Shown here piece after piece: positions 16,459 to 23,156 of a stretch of DNA of 23,979 nt. The notes under the pieces are model-generated. The model was not told the DNA's origin. It made no database searches and was given only the letters and a program-made list of their open reading frames with translations. Each line of letters begins with the position of its first letter. The stretch's first letter is position 1. Source of the DNA: an uncultured Bacteroidales bacterium (GTDB lineage Bacteria; Bacteroidota; Bacteroidia; Bacteroidales; UBA932); NCBI GenBank assembly GCA_904501835.1, contig CAJGBW010000022.1, forward strand, positions 1-23,979, given 5' to 3'. The position numbers and the translations under genes are program-made.

Positions 16459-18453
16459 TTAATCTTCCTTTTTCAGTACCAGCATAGTTCGTGCCGGCAG
16501 ATAAAGGAACAAAGTATCATTATATTCCTGCGGGCCGTTGGGCGATTTCTCAGGAAGCGTAAAATGTTCCTGACCCTCTTTCAGACGGGAAAACCCACCA
16601 AAAGCAGCCTGGTCCGTATCCAGAACCAGACTGTATTTTCCTGCGGGAGCCGCAAATCCGTATGAATCAAAAGATTCAGTTGGATTAAAATTGGCTGCAA
16701 AGATACAATTCATTCTTCTGAATATCAAGATTTTTTTCTCTTGATCTATCACAAGTGCCTCTGGCGTTTGCGTCAAAAGTTGCTCTTTTTCGGCAAAATG
16801 AATCATCGCCTTGTCGAAATTCCGCAAATCAACGTAGCGCAGAAAGCCTTTTTCAGCCAAAGACCATTGACGACGGGCATATTGATGGGACCAATTATTT
16901 CCCTCACGCGGGAAATCTATCCATTCGGGATGCCCGAATTCGTTGCCCATAAAGTTCAAATAGCCGTTTCCGGCGCACGCCAAGGTAATCAGACGCACCA
17001 TTTTGTGCAGGGCGATGCCCCTGTCTACCACGAGGGAACTGCTTTCTCTATTCATGGAGGTGTACATTTCGGCGTCCATCAGACGGAAAATGATGGTCTT
17101 ATCGCCCACCATGGCCTGGTCGTGACATTCGGCATAGCTGATGGTCTTCTCGTCTGCACGCTTCGTGGTGAGTTCCCACCACATTTCTCCCATATTCCAT
17201 TCCTGATCGGTGAGGGTCTTGATCCATTTGATCCAATGGTCGGCTACTCCCATGCTCATACGGTAGTCAAAACCGATACCGCCCTCCTCAAAAGGACTCG
17301 CCATACCCGCCATTCCGCTCACTTCCTCGGCAATCGTAATGGCTGACGGACAGATTTCTTTTACCAGCACATTCGCCAGAGCCAAATAATCCAAGGCATT
17401 TTCATCCACCCCGTCATCGAAATAAGGTGCATAATCGCAAAAATCCTGTCCCAGACCGTGATTCCAATAAATCATACTGGTCACGCCGTCGAAACGGAAA
17501 CCATCAAGACGATATTCCTCCATCCAGTATTTCAGATTGGACAATAGGAAATACTTCACTTCGTCTTTGCCATAATCGAAACAACGGGAGCCCCACGCGG
17601 GGTGTCTTCCAGCCTCCCCCGAATAGAAATACAGGTCTTCTTTACCATCAAAACGGCTCAACCCCTCCGCCTCATTATCAACCGAATGAGAATGTACCAC
17701 ATCCATCACGACCGCAATGCCTTTCGCGTGGGCATCATCGACCAGGCGTTTGAATTCTTCCGGGGTTCCGAAACGGGACGAGAGGGCAAAGAAATTTGAC
17801 ACTTGATAACCAAAGGAGCCATAGTAGGGATGCTCCTGCAAAGCCATGATTTGTAAGGTATTATACCCCAAATCCACCACTTTCGGCAAGACCTCCGTTC
17901 TGAATTCCTCAAACGTAGCAACGGCCTCTTTCTCGCCACTCATGCCGATATGGCACTCGTAAATCAAGGGGAAAGATGCCTTGGCTGGCCTTTTGTGGCG
18001 CCAACGATAGGGTTTGGCGGGGTCCCAGACCTGTCCGCAGAATGTCTTGCTATCCTCGTCCTGCACCGCGCGGGTCAGGTAAGCCGGCAGACGCTCTGCG
18101 CCGCCACCCGGCCACTCGATATACAATTTATACAGCGTACCGTGCGACAAAAACATTTCATCCAGCACCAATTCCCAATTGCCGCCGCCGACGGGCTTAA
18201 GCGCATAGGCTTCGGAGCGTTTCCAATTGTTAAAATCGCCTATCAGATACATCTTTACAGCATTGGGTGCCCATTCACGCAAGACCCAACTTCCATCCTT
18301 CATCTTGTGAAGGCCGTAGTACATGTGGTTATTGATGCCTTTGGAAAGCGATTTACCCTTGCTCATTTTTTTCAGCAACGCGGCTATACGCTGATGACGG
18401 GCGTCAATCTTTTCCTTGTAAGGCTCCAGATAAGTATCCTTCTCGTACAACAT
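16459..18453 (-). CDS. glgB: 1,4-alpha-glucan branching enzyme, GH13 (eukaryote-like subfamily 8 type)
   Basis: The protein has 664 residues and makes alpha-1,6 branches in glycogen. A CBM48-like domain lies at about 40-150 (REWAPNAVKMYLIGDFNNW at 59-77). The GH13 barrel follows with IMALQEHPYYGSFGYQVSNF (202-221) and DVVHSHSVDN (251-260). DGFRFDGVTSMIY holds the nucleophile D322, TIAEEVSG the acid/base E376 and AECHDQA the third acid D445. A C-terminal beta domain covers about 560-664. The sequence resembles eukaryotic and Bacteroidetes branching enzymes more than E. coli GlgB, which has an extra N-terminal domain. It is the first glycogen gene in the unit, 15 bp after the xseB stop, with no promoter in that gap. 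Confidence 0.96.
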   Translation of the reverse strand: MLYEKDTYLEPYKEKIDARHQRIAALLKKMSKGKSLSKGINNHMYYGLHKMKDGSWVLREWAPNAVKMYLIGDFNNWKRSEAYALKPVGGGNWELVLDEMFLSHGTLYKLYIEWPGGGAERLPAYLTRAVQDEDSKTFCGQVWDPAKPYRWRHKRPAKASFPLIYECHIGMSGEKEAVATFEEFRTEVLPKVVDLGYNTLQIMALQEHPYYGSFGYQVSNFFALSSRFGTPEEFKRLVDDAHAKGIAVVMDVVHSHSVDNEAEGLSRFDGKEDLYFYSGEAGRHPAWGSRCFDYGKDEVKYFLLSNLKYWMEEYRLDGFRFDGVTSMIYWNHGLGQDFCDYAPYFDDGVDENALDYLALANVLVKEICPSAITIAEEVSGMAGMASPFEEGGIGFDYRMSMGVADHWIKWIKTLTDQEWNMGEMWWELTTKRADEKTISYAECHDQAMVGDKTIIFRLMDAEMYTSMNRESSSLVVDRGIALHKMVRLITLACAGNGYLNFMGNEFGHPEWIDFPREGNNWSHQYARRQWSLAEKGFLRYVDLRNFDKAMIHFAEKEQLLTQTPEALVIDQEKKILIFRRMNCIFAANFNPTESFDSYGFAAPAGKYSLVLDTDQAAFGGFSRLKEGQEHFTLPEKSPNGPQEYNDTLFLYLPARTMLVLKKED

Positions 18454-18468
18454 GACTTTGAAATTTTG

Positions 18469-18666
18469 TTATTGGTTTTTCAAAACATCAATACGCTCGC
18501 GGGCTGTACGCAGATAATTGCGACAACCCTCGACGAGTTCCTTGGTCCTGACAATATATTTATCTATATCCTCCAGCCCCGTAGAAGCGTCTTCCACACG
18601 CTGGGCGATTTCTTCCAACTCTGCCATTGCCTTGGCATAATCAAATTTATTTTCTTCCATAATCAT
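18469..18666 (-). CDS. xseB: Exodeoxyribonuclease VII small subunit
   Basis: The protein has about 65 residues, typical of XseB, and forms a helical hairpin that coats the large subunit. The hallmark is FDYAKAMAELEEIAQRVE followed by a short acidic linker and a second helix (DKYIVRTKELVEGCRNYLRTARERI). I place the start at the ATG at 18666, which overlaps the xseA stop as TGATG, a pattern suited to translational re-initiation. The next ATG at 18660 (MEENKFDY) is equally plausible. A longer in-frame start at 18711 would lie deep inside xseA and adds residues not seen in the family. Its stop is 15 bp before glgB. Confidence 0.9.
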   Translation of the reverse strand: MIMEENKFDYAKAMAELEEIAQRVEDASTGLEDIDKYIVRTKELVEGCRNYLRTARERIDVLKNQ

Positions 18667-19790
18667 CAACTTTGTTTGAGAGTAAGCGTCTCCACCCGAC
18701 AATGCACACAACCATCCGGAAAATGTACCGTCATCGCATCCCCTTTTGAAAGCGCAGCCACCCGTTTGAGCACCGTCCCATTGCCATCCACCGCCAGGAC
18801 ATACCCCCTTTTCAGGATATTACGAGGATCCGCCGCTAAAATCCGGCTCTCAAGCATATCCACACGCGATTCCATACGAGAAAGTTTGGCATAAAAAGCC
18901 ATTGACAAACGAGAGATATAAGATGAAATATACTCATCTTCCTGTTTGTAAATATCCAACAGCCAGTCTGCCAGCGCCGTGGGAGTCTTCACAAAATCAT
19001 AGGCCACCTGGTCACAGATATGAAAATCCTGATCGTGCCCCACCGCCGTCAAAACCGGAATGGAACAATCTGCTATCGCCACCGCCAACCCATAATCGTC
19101 AAAACACAGCAAATCCAGATTGGAGCCTCCGCCACGAAGGATCATCACCACATCCGCCTGTCCATCCTGCTGCACCTGCTCCAGAGCCTGGGCGATGGAA
19201 AGTGGCGCCTGAACGCCTTGCATCATTGCCGGATAGAGCATAGTCTCAAAGACAAAGCCAAATTCATTCTCATGCAGATGACGCATAAAATCTCTATACC
19301 CCGCCGCATCCTCTGCCGAAATTACCGCCACACGATAAGGAAGGGGCGCAAGAGCCAACGCCTTCTGGGTCTTGAAACGTCCCTCCGCCTCCAGACGCGC
19401 CAAAGTCTTTCTGCGGGCCTCCTCTTGGGCACCCAACATGGCAGAAGCGTCTATATCATTGACAATTAGAGATAAACCATAAAGCTCGCTGTAATTAATC
19501 TGCACATTGAACAACAAGGTCATCCCTTCTTGCAAATCCGTCCCTGTCACCGAGGTAAAATAATTTTCAAGCACACGATAGCGCCCCGCCCAGATAATGG
19601 CCTTTACCTTGGCCAGCAGCGTCCCGGCTTCATCGGACTGGGAGAGCTCCAGATAACAATGGCCTCCGCGTTTGGCTTTGAGAGAACTGATTTCAGCTTT
19701 CACCCATACAGGAATGGGAAAACAATCCTCCAGACCCTCTCGAATCAAGGACTGGAGTTCATTCAAATCGATATATTCTCTCTGAGACAT
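18666..19790 (-). CDS. xseA: Exodeoxyribonuclease VII large subunit
   Basis: The protein has 374 residues from the chosen start. Exonuclease VII degrades single-stranded DNA from both ends. The N-terminal OB-fold (about 1-95) contains WVKAEISSLKAKRGGHCYLE. The catalytic domain contains VAVISAEDAAGYRDF, MILRGGGSNLDLLCFDDYGL and IPVLTAVGHDQD, all typical of XseA. The C-terminus has RGYVLAVDGNGTVLK. The central coiled coil is short, so the protein is smaller than E. coli XseA (456). I reject the longer frame starting at 19835 because it would begin upstream of the predicted transcription start and its extra residues (LIFLLYLCDRYKRF) do not fit the family. MSQREYIDLNELQSLI is the expected N-terminus. 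It heads the long minus-strand unit. Confidence 0.95.
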   Translation of the reverse strand: MSQREYIDLNELQSLIREGLEDCFPIPVWVKAEISSLKAKRGGHCYLELSQSDEAGTLLAKVKAIIWAGRYRVLENYFTSVTGTDLQEGMTLLFNVQINYSELYGLSLIVNDIDASAMLGAQEEARRKTLARLEAEGRFKTQKALALAPLPYRVAVISAEDAAGYRDFMRHLHENEFGFVFETMLYPAMMQGVQAPLSIAQALEQVQQDGQADVVMILRGGGSNLDLLCFDDYGLAVAIADCSIPVLTAVGHDQDFHICDQVAYDFVKTPTALADWLLDIYKQEDEYISSYISRLSMAFYAKLSRMESRVDMLESRILAADPRNILKRGYVLAVDGNGTVLKRVAALSKGDAMTVHFPDGCVHCRVETLTLKQS

Positions 19791-19811
19791 AAATCTTTTA
19801 TACCTATCGCA

Positions 19812-19819
19812 CAAATATA
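19812..19819 (-). promoter_or_regulatory. Probable -7 element of the xseA operon promoter
   Basis: TATATTTG on the minus strand is a perfect TAnnTTTG match 21 bp upstream of the xseA ATG at 19790. The predicted start of transcription is near 19805-19807, so the leader is only about 15 bases. No clear TTG is seen at -33. This promoter could drive the whole xseA-to-lipoprotein unit of about 13.5 kb. Confidence 0.6.
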
Positions 19820-19842
19820 GTAAAAAAATCAGCATTTTTCGC

Positions 19843-19850
19843 TATCTTTG
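19843..19850 (+). promoter_or_regulatory. Probable -7 element of the engB operon promoter
   Basis: TATCTTTG on the plus strand is a perfect TAnnTTTG match 28 bp upstream of the engB ATG. Transcription would start near 19856, giving a leader of about 22 bases. The two -7 elements of xseA and engB are 23 bp apart and point away from each other, so the -33 region of each would lie over the -7 region of the other. Confidence 0.6.
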
Positions 19851-19878
19851 CAACGCATTTTAGGGAGCGCGGTTCTGT

Positions 19879-20493
19879 ATGAAAATTACTGAGGCATTAT
19901 TTGCAGGAAGCAGCACAAGTATTTCGGAGAGACCCAAACAGGTCTTCCCTGAATTCGCCTTCATCGGAAGGTCGAATGTGGGTAAATCCTCTCTTATCAA
20001 TATGTTGTGCCAACGTAAAGGGCTCGCTCTCACCTCTTCCAAACCCGGAAAAACCCGCCTTGTCAATCATTTTCTCATCAACCGAAGTTGGTATTTGGTC
20101 GATTTGCCTGGCTATGGCTACGCCAAAATGTCCGGCAACGAGAAAAAGAAACTCCAACAGGTCATACGCAACTACATCAACCTGTCGCCCGATTTGGTGA
20201 TGCTGTTCGTGCTGATTGACTCCCGCCATGACATCGGACAGATTGACATGGATTTCCTTTTTGAATTGGGTGAAGGACAAATTCCCTTTGCCATCATCTT
20301 TACCAAAGGCGACAAATTGAGCGCAAAAGCCCTCAACGAGCAGGTTGAGCGCAACAAACAAGCCATTTTGGAACATTGGGAGAGCCTCCCTCCGACTTTT
20401 ATTTCTTCTTCAGAAAGCCGACTGGGCCGCGAAGAAATTTTAGACTATATCGAATCTGTACTTAATAATTTAAACAATACTTCTGCGATATGA
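19879..20493 (+). CDS. engB: Ribosome biogenesis GTPase YsxC/EngB
   Basis: The protein has 204 residues and is a TrmE-Era-EngA-YihA-type GTPase needed for assembly of the 50S subunit. The G1 loop is GRSNVGKSS (30-38), G2 is at PGKT (56-59), G3 is DLPG in VDLPGYGYAK (74-83) and G4 is TKGD (142-145). A C-terminal SSS motif near 175 fits G5. The PGYGYA sequence after G3 is specific to this subfamily. Its stop codon overlaps the prs start as ATGA (20490-20493), which suggests translational coupling. It is the first gene of the engB-prs-small membrane protein-der unit. Confidence 0.97.
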   Translation: MKITEALFAGSSTSISERPKQVFPEFAFIGRSNVGKSSLINMLCQRKGLALTSSKPGKTRLVNHFLINRSWYLVDLPGYGYAKMSGNEKKKLQQVIRNYINLSPDLVMLFVLIDSRHDIGQIDMDFLFELGEGQIPFAIIFTKGDKLSAKALNEQVERNKQAILEHWESLPPTFISSSESRLGREEILDYIESVLNNLNNTSAI

Positions 20494-21440
20494 ACAACGT
20501 ACACCCTATGAAAATTTTCGCCTGTCGTAATGCATACGAATTTGGCAAAAACGTAGCGAAACATCTGGGACTTGAATTGGGCAATTCCTCTGTAGATGTT
20601 TTCAGTGATGGTGAAATCCAACCTGCTTACAAAGAGAGCGTCAGAGGCGCCACGGTATTTATCGTGCAGTCTACTTGCCCTCCCGCAGAGAATCTCATGG
20701 AGCTTTTATTGATGATTGACGCGGCCAAACGTGCTTCTGCACACCAGGTTATCGCAGTTATGCCCTATTTTGGCTGGGCTCGTCAGGACAGAAAAGACCG
20801 TCCGAGAGTATCTATCGGAGCCAAATTGGTAGCAAACTTGTTGCACACCGCCGGTGCAGACATGGTGATGACTTGCGACTTGCACGCCGACCAGATTCAG
20901 GGTTTCTTTGACTTCCCCGTTGCTCATATCTACGCCAGCACCGTATTCATCCCCTTCTTGAAAAAATTGAATATCGACAACTTGGCCATTGCCTCCCCGG
21001 ATATGGGTGGCGCCAAGAGAGCACAGGCTTACGCCAAATATTTGGAGTGCCCTGTTATCATCTGCCACAAGACCCGCGCAAAAGCCAATGTCGTGGACAC
21101 CATTACAGCCATCGGCGAAGTGGAAGGCAAGAATATCATCATTGTGGATGACATGATTGACACCGCCGGTACCTTGTGCAAAGCCGCTGCCGTATTGAAA
21201 GAAATGGGCGCCAAGAGCGTACGCGCTTGTGCCACCCACGCCGTTTTGTCCGGTCCTGCTTACGAGCGTATTGCCGACAGCGTGATGGAAGAAGTGATTA
21301 TCGCCAACACCATTCCTCTCAGCAGCGACCCCAACAAGGACAAGAGCAAAATCACCGTCGTTTCCATGGAGGAGACTTTCGCCAACATCATCAACGACGT
21401 TTATAACTACGAATCCATCAGCAAGGATTTGATTTACTAA
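20490..21440 (+). CDS. prs: Ribose-phosphate pyrophosphokinase (PRPP synthetase)
   Basis: The protein has 316 residues. It makes PRPP from ribose-5-phosphate and ATP for nucleotide, histidine and NAD synthesis. Visible features are FSDGEIQPAYKESVRG (38-53), the flexible loop ARQDRKDRPRVSIGAK (97-112) and the signature CDLHADQIQGFFDFPV (129-144) with metal-binding H132. The PRPP-binding loop is IIVDDMIDTAGT (217-228). The ATG at 20490 overlaps the engB stop by 4 bp. A second ATG at 20508 (MKIFACR) is a possible start, closer to the family N-terminus. It is followed by a 28-bp gap with no clear promoter before the next gene. Confidence 0.97.
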   Translation: MNNVHPMKIFACRNAYEFGKNVAKHLGLELGNSSVDVFSDGEIQPAYKESVRGATVFIVQSTCPPAENLMELLLMIDAAKRASAHQVIAVMPYFGWARQDRKDRPRVSIGAKLVANLLHTAGADMVMTCDLHADQIQGFFDFPVAHIYASTVFIPFLKKLNIDNLAIASPDMGGAKRAQAYAKYLECPVIICHKTRAKANVVDTITAIGEVEGKNIIIVDDMIDTAGTLCKAAAVLKEMGAKSVRACATHAVLSGPAYERIADSVMEEVIIANTIPLSSDPNKDKSKITVVSMEETFANIINDVYNYESISKDLIY

Positions 21441-21468
21441 ATCACGGCTGTAGATTGGACCGCTGTAT

Positions 21469-21756
21469 ATGCTGAAAGTCTTTCTCATTTGTCTGGCGTT
21501 GGTTGCGCTTTGTGTAATCGGGCTATGCTTTAATATCATTTTCCGCAAAAACGGCGAATTTCCCCAGACGGAAATCGAGCACAATGTGGAAATGAAAAAA
21601 AAGGGCATACGCTGTGCCAGAGAGGAAGAGATGAAACTTTGGGGCAAAAACAGAAAAAAGGGAGATCTCTCCTGTGATGACGCCAGTTGCGGAGATTGCG
21701 GCGCGTGCATGGATGTGAAAAAAGAATTGGGTATAGAAAACCCGGAAAAGAATTAA
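21469..21756 (+). CDS. Small membrane protein with Cys-rich cytoplasmic tail, function unknown
   Basis: The protein has 95 residues. One transmembrane helix spans about 3-24 (VFLICLALVALCVIGLC), followed by a basic, soluble tail. The segment FRKNGEFPQTEIEHNVEMKKKGIRCA (25-50) resembles a family of small Bacteroidetes membrane proteins of unknown function that carry KKNGxFP and MRxxGIxCA-type motifs. The unusual part is the C-terminus, where C69, C74, C77 and C80 form C-x4-C-x2-C-x2-C (CDDASCGDCGAC). With C49 this could bind zinc or an iron-sulfur cluster in the cytoplasm; that is inference only. The positive-inside rule places the tail in the cytoplasm. It lies 4 bp before der and 28 bp after prs, so it is cotranscribed with both. 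Confidence 0.8.
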   Translation: MLKVFLICLALVALCVIGLCFNIIFRKNGEFPQTEIEHNVEMKKKGIRCAREEEMKLWGKNRKKGDLSCDDASCGDCGACMDVKKELGIENPEKN

Positions 21757-21760
21757 CAAT

Positions 21761-23071
21761 ATGAGTCTTGTAGCCATAGTGGGACGGCCCAATGTGGGAA
21801 AGTCCACCTTATTTAACAGACTTGTCGGTATGAGACAAGCCATTGTCGATGAGACGGCGGGGGTTACCCGTGACCGTCACTATGGTCGATGCGAATGGTG
21901 CGGAAACGAATTTTCCGTTGTCGATACGGGTGGATACACTAGCGACAGCGAGGATATTTTTGAAGATGAAATCCGCAAACAGGTCCTCCTCGCCATTGAA
22001 GAATCCGATTTGGTACTCTTTATGGTAGAGGCGCTCACCGGTATTACAGATTATGACCAGGAAATTGCCGACATACTACGCAGAAGCGGCAAAAAGGTCA
22101 TTTTGGCTGTAAACAAAGTGGATACGGGAGACAAAATGTACGACGTGTATCAGTTCTATTCTTTAGGGTTTGATAATCTGTTCAGCATCTCTTCGGCGAC
22201 CGGAGGCGGCACAGGCGACTTGTTGGATGAAATCGTCCGCAACCTGCCTAAAGAGGGCGAAAATGGCCCTGCAGAGTTCCCGGAATTGCCTCGTATCACG
22301 ATTGTCGGAAAACCGAACGTAGGCAAATCTTCGATGACCAACGCGCTTTTGGGCGCAGAGCGCAACATTGTCACGCCGATGGCGGGCACTACGCGCGACT
22401 CCATCGAGACGCATTTCAACAAGTTCGGCTATGACTTTATGTTGGTCGATACCGCCGGAATGAGAAAGAAGTCCAAAGTGCATGAAGATTTGGAGTTTTA
22501 TTCTGTCATGCGTGCCATTCGCGCCGTGGAACATTCCGACGTGTGTGTGCTGATGGTGGATGCCCAAAGTGGTATTGAGTCCCAAGATATGAACATCTTC
22601 AACCTGATTCAGAAAAACAAGAAGGGTTGTGTGGTGGTCGTAAACAAATGGGACACAGTCATCAAGGACAGCAACACCATGCGTGACTATATCGAGGCCA
22701 TCAAATCTCGTCTGCAACCTTTCAACGATGTTCCCATTGTATTTACCTCCGTGATTAAGAAACAGCGTATCATGGATGTGTTGGAAGCAGCTATGCAGGT
22801 CTATAACAATTACTCGCAGAAAATCGGCACCTCTGTCCTGAACGATGCAATGTTGCCTGAAATCGAGAATTGGCCGCCGCCCGCTTGGAAAGGCAAATAC
22901 ATTAAAATTAAGTATTGCACCCAGCTCCCCACTCGCTCCCCCTCTTTTGCTTTCTTCTGCAACTTGCCGCAGTATGTAAAAGAGCCTTACAAACGTTTCC
23001 TTGAAAACAAAATCAGAGAGCATTTTGAATTTACAGGCTGTCCTATCCAGATTTTCTTAAGGCAGAAATAA
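21761..23071 (+). CDS. der: Ribosome biogenesis GTPase Der (EngA)
   Basis: The protein has 436 residues and two tandem GTPase domains, unique to Der/EngA, which is needed for 50S subunit maturation. Domain 1 has GRPNVGKST (8-16), DTGG (55-58) and NKVD (118-121). Domain 2 has GKPNVGKSS (183-191), DTAG (230-233) and NKWD (295-298). A KH-like C-terminal domain follows (about 350-436), including KYIKIKYCTQLPTRSPSFAF (379-398), and ends IFLRQK. Length and motif order are standard. It is the last gene of the plus-strand unit, and a strong hairpin lies 33 bp beyond its stop. Confidence 0.98.
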   Translation: MSLVAIVGRPNVGKSTLFNRLVGMRQAIVDETAGVTRDRHYGRCEWCGNEFSVVDTGGYTSDSEDIFEDEIRKQVLLAIEESDLVLFMVEALTGITDYDQEIADILRRSGKKVILAVNKVDTGDKMYDVYQFYSLGFDNLFSISSATGGGTGDLLDEIVRNLPKEGENGPAEFPELPRITIVGKPNVGKSSMTNALLGAERNIVTPMAGTTRDSIETHFNKFGYDFMLVDTAGMRKKSKVHEDLEFYSVMRAIRAVEHSDVCVLMVDAQSGIESQDMNIFNLIQKNKKGCVVVVNKWDTVIKDSNTMRDYIEAIKSRLQPFNDVPIVFTSVIKKQRIMDVLEAAMQVYNNYSQKIGTSVLNDAMLPEIENWPPPAWKGKYIKIKYCTQLPTRSPSFAFFCNLPQYVKEPYKRFLENKIREHFEFTGCPIQIFLRQK

Positions 23072-23104
23072 GATTCAAAAACCGGATAAGCCAAGATAAC
23101 ACAA

Positions 23105-23133
23105 AAGAGGATGACCGCTATGATCATCCTCTT
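23105..23133. terminator. Hairpin terminator between convergent der and the right-edge gene
   Basis: AAGAGGATGA (23105-23114) and TCATCCTCTT (23124-23133) form a perfect 10-bp stem with a 9-base loop. It lies in the 85-bp gap between der (plus) and the gene ending at 23157 (minus), so it is well placed to stop transcripts from both sides. The sequence after the stem is only moderately T-rich on the plus strand (AATGTTTATATG) and on the minus strand (TTGTTATCTT-like with a G or two), so the efficiency is uncertain. Confidence 0.65.
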
Positions 23134-23156
23134 AATGTTTATATGCGTGCTAAACG

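Noticed and set aside
18642..18669. TAnnTTTG-like element (TAAATTTG) with TTG 17 bp upstream, inside xseB, as a glgB promoter
   Set aside because: It falls in the Lys-Phe-Asp codons of XseB that are expected from the protein, the spacing is short, and such 6-base matches occur by chance about once per 4 kb per strand.
18667..18711. Longer XseB start adding 15 residues
   Set aside because: It overlaps the xseA coding end by 45 bp and is not family-like. The TGATG junction gives a natural start.
19791..19835. Longer XseA start adding 15 residues
   Set aside because: It begins upstream of the predicted transcription start and adds a hydrophobic segment not found in XseA.
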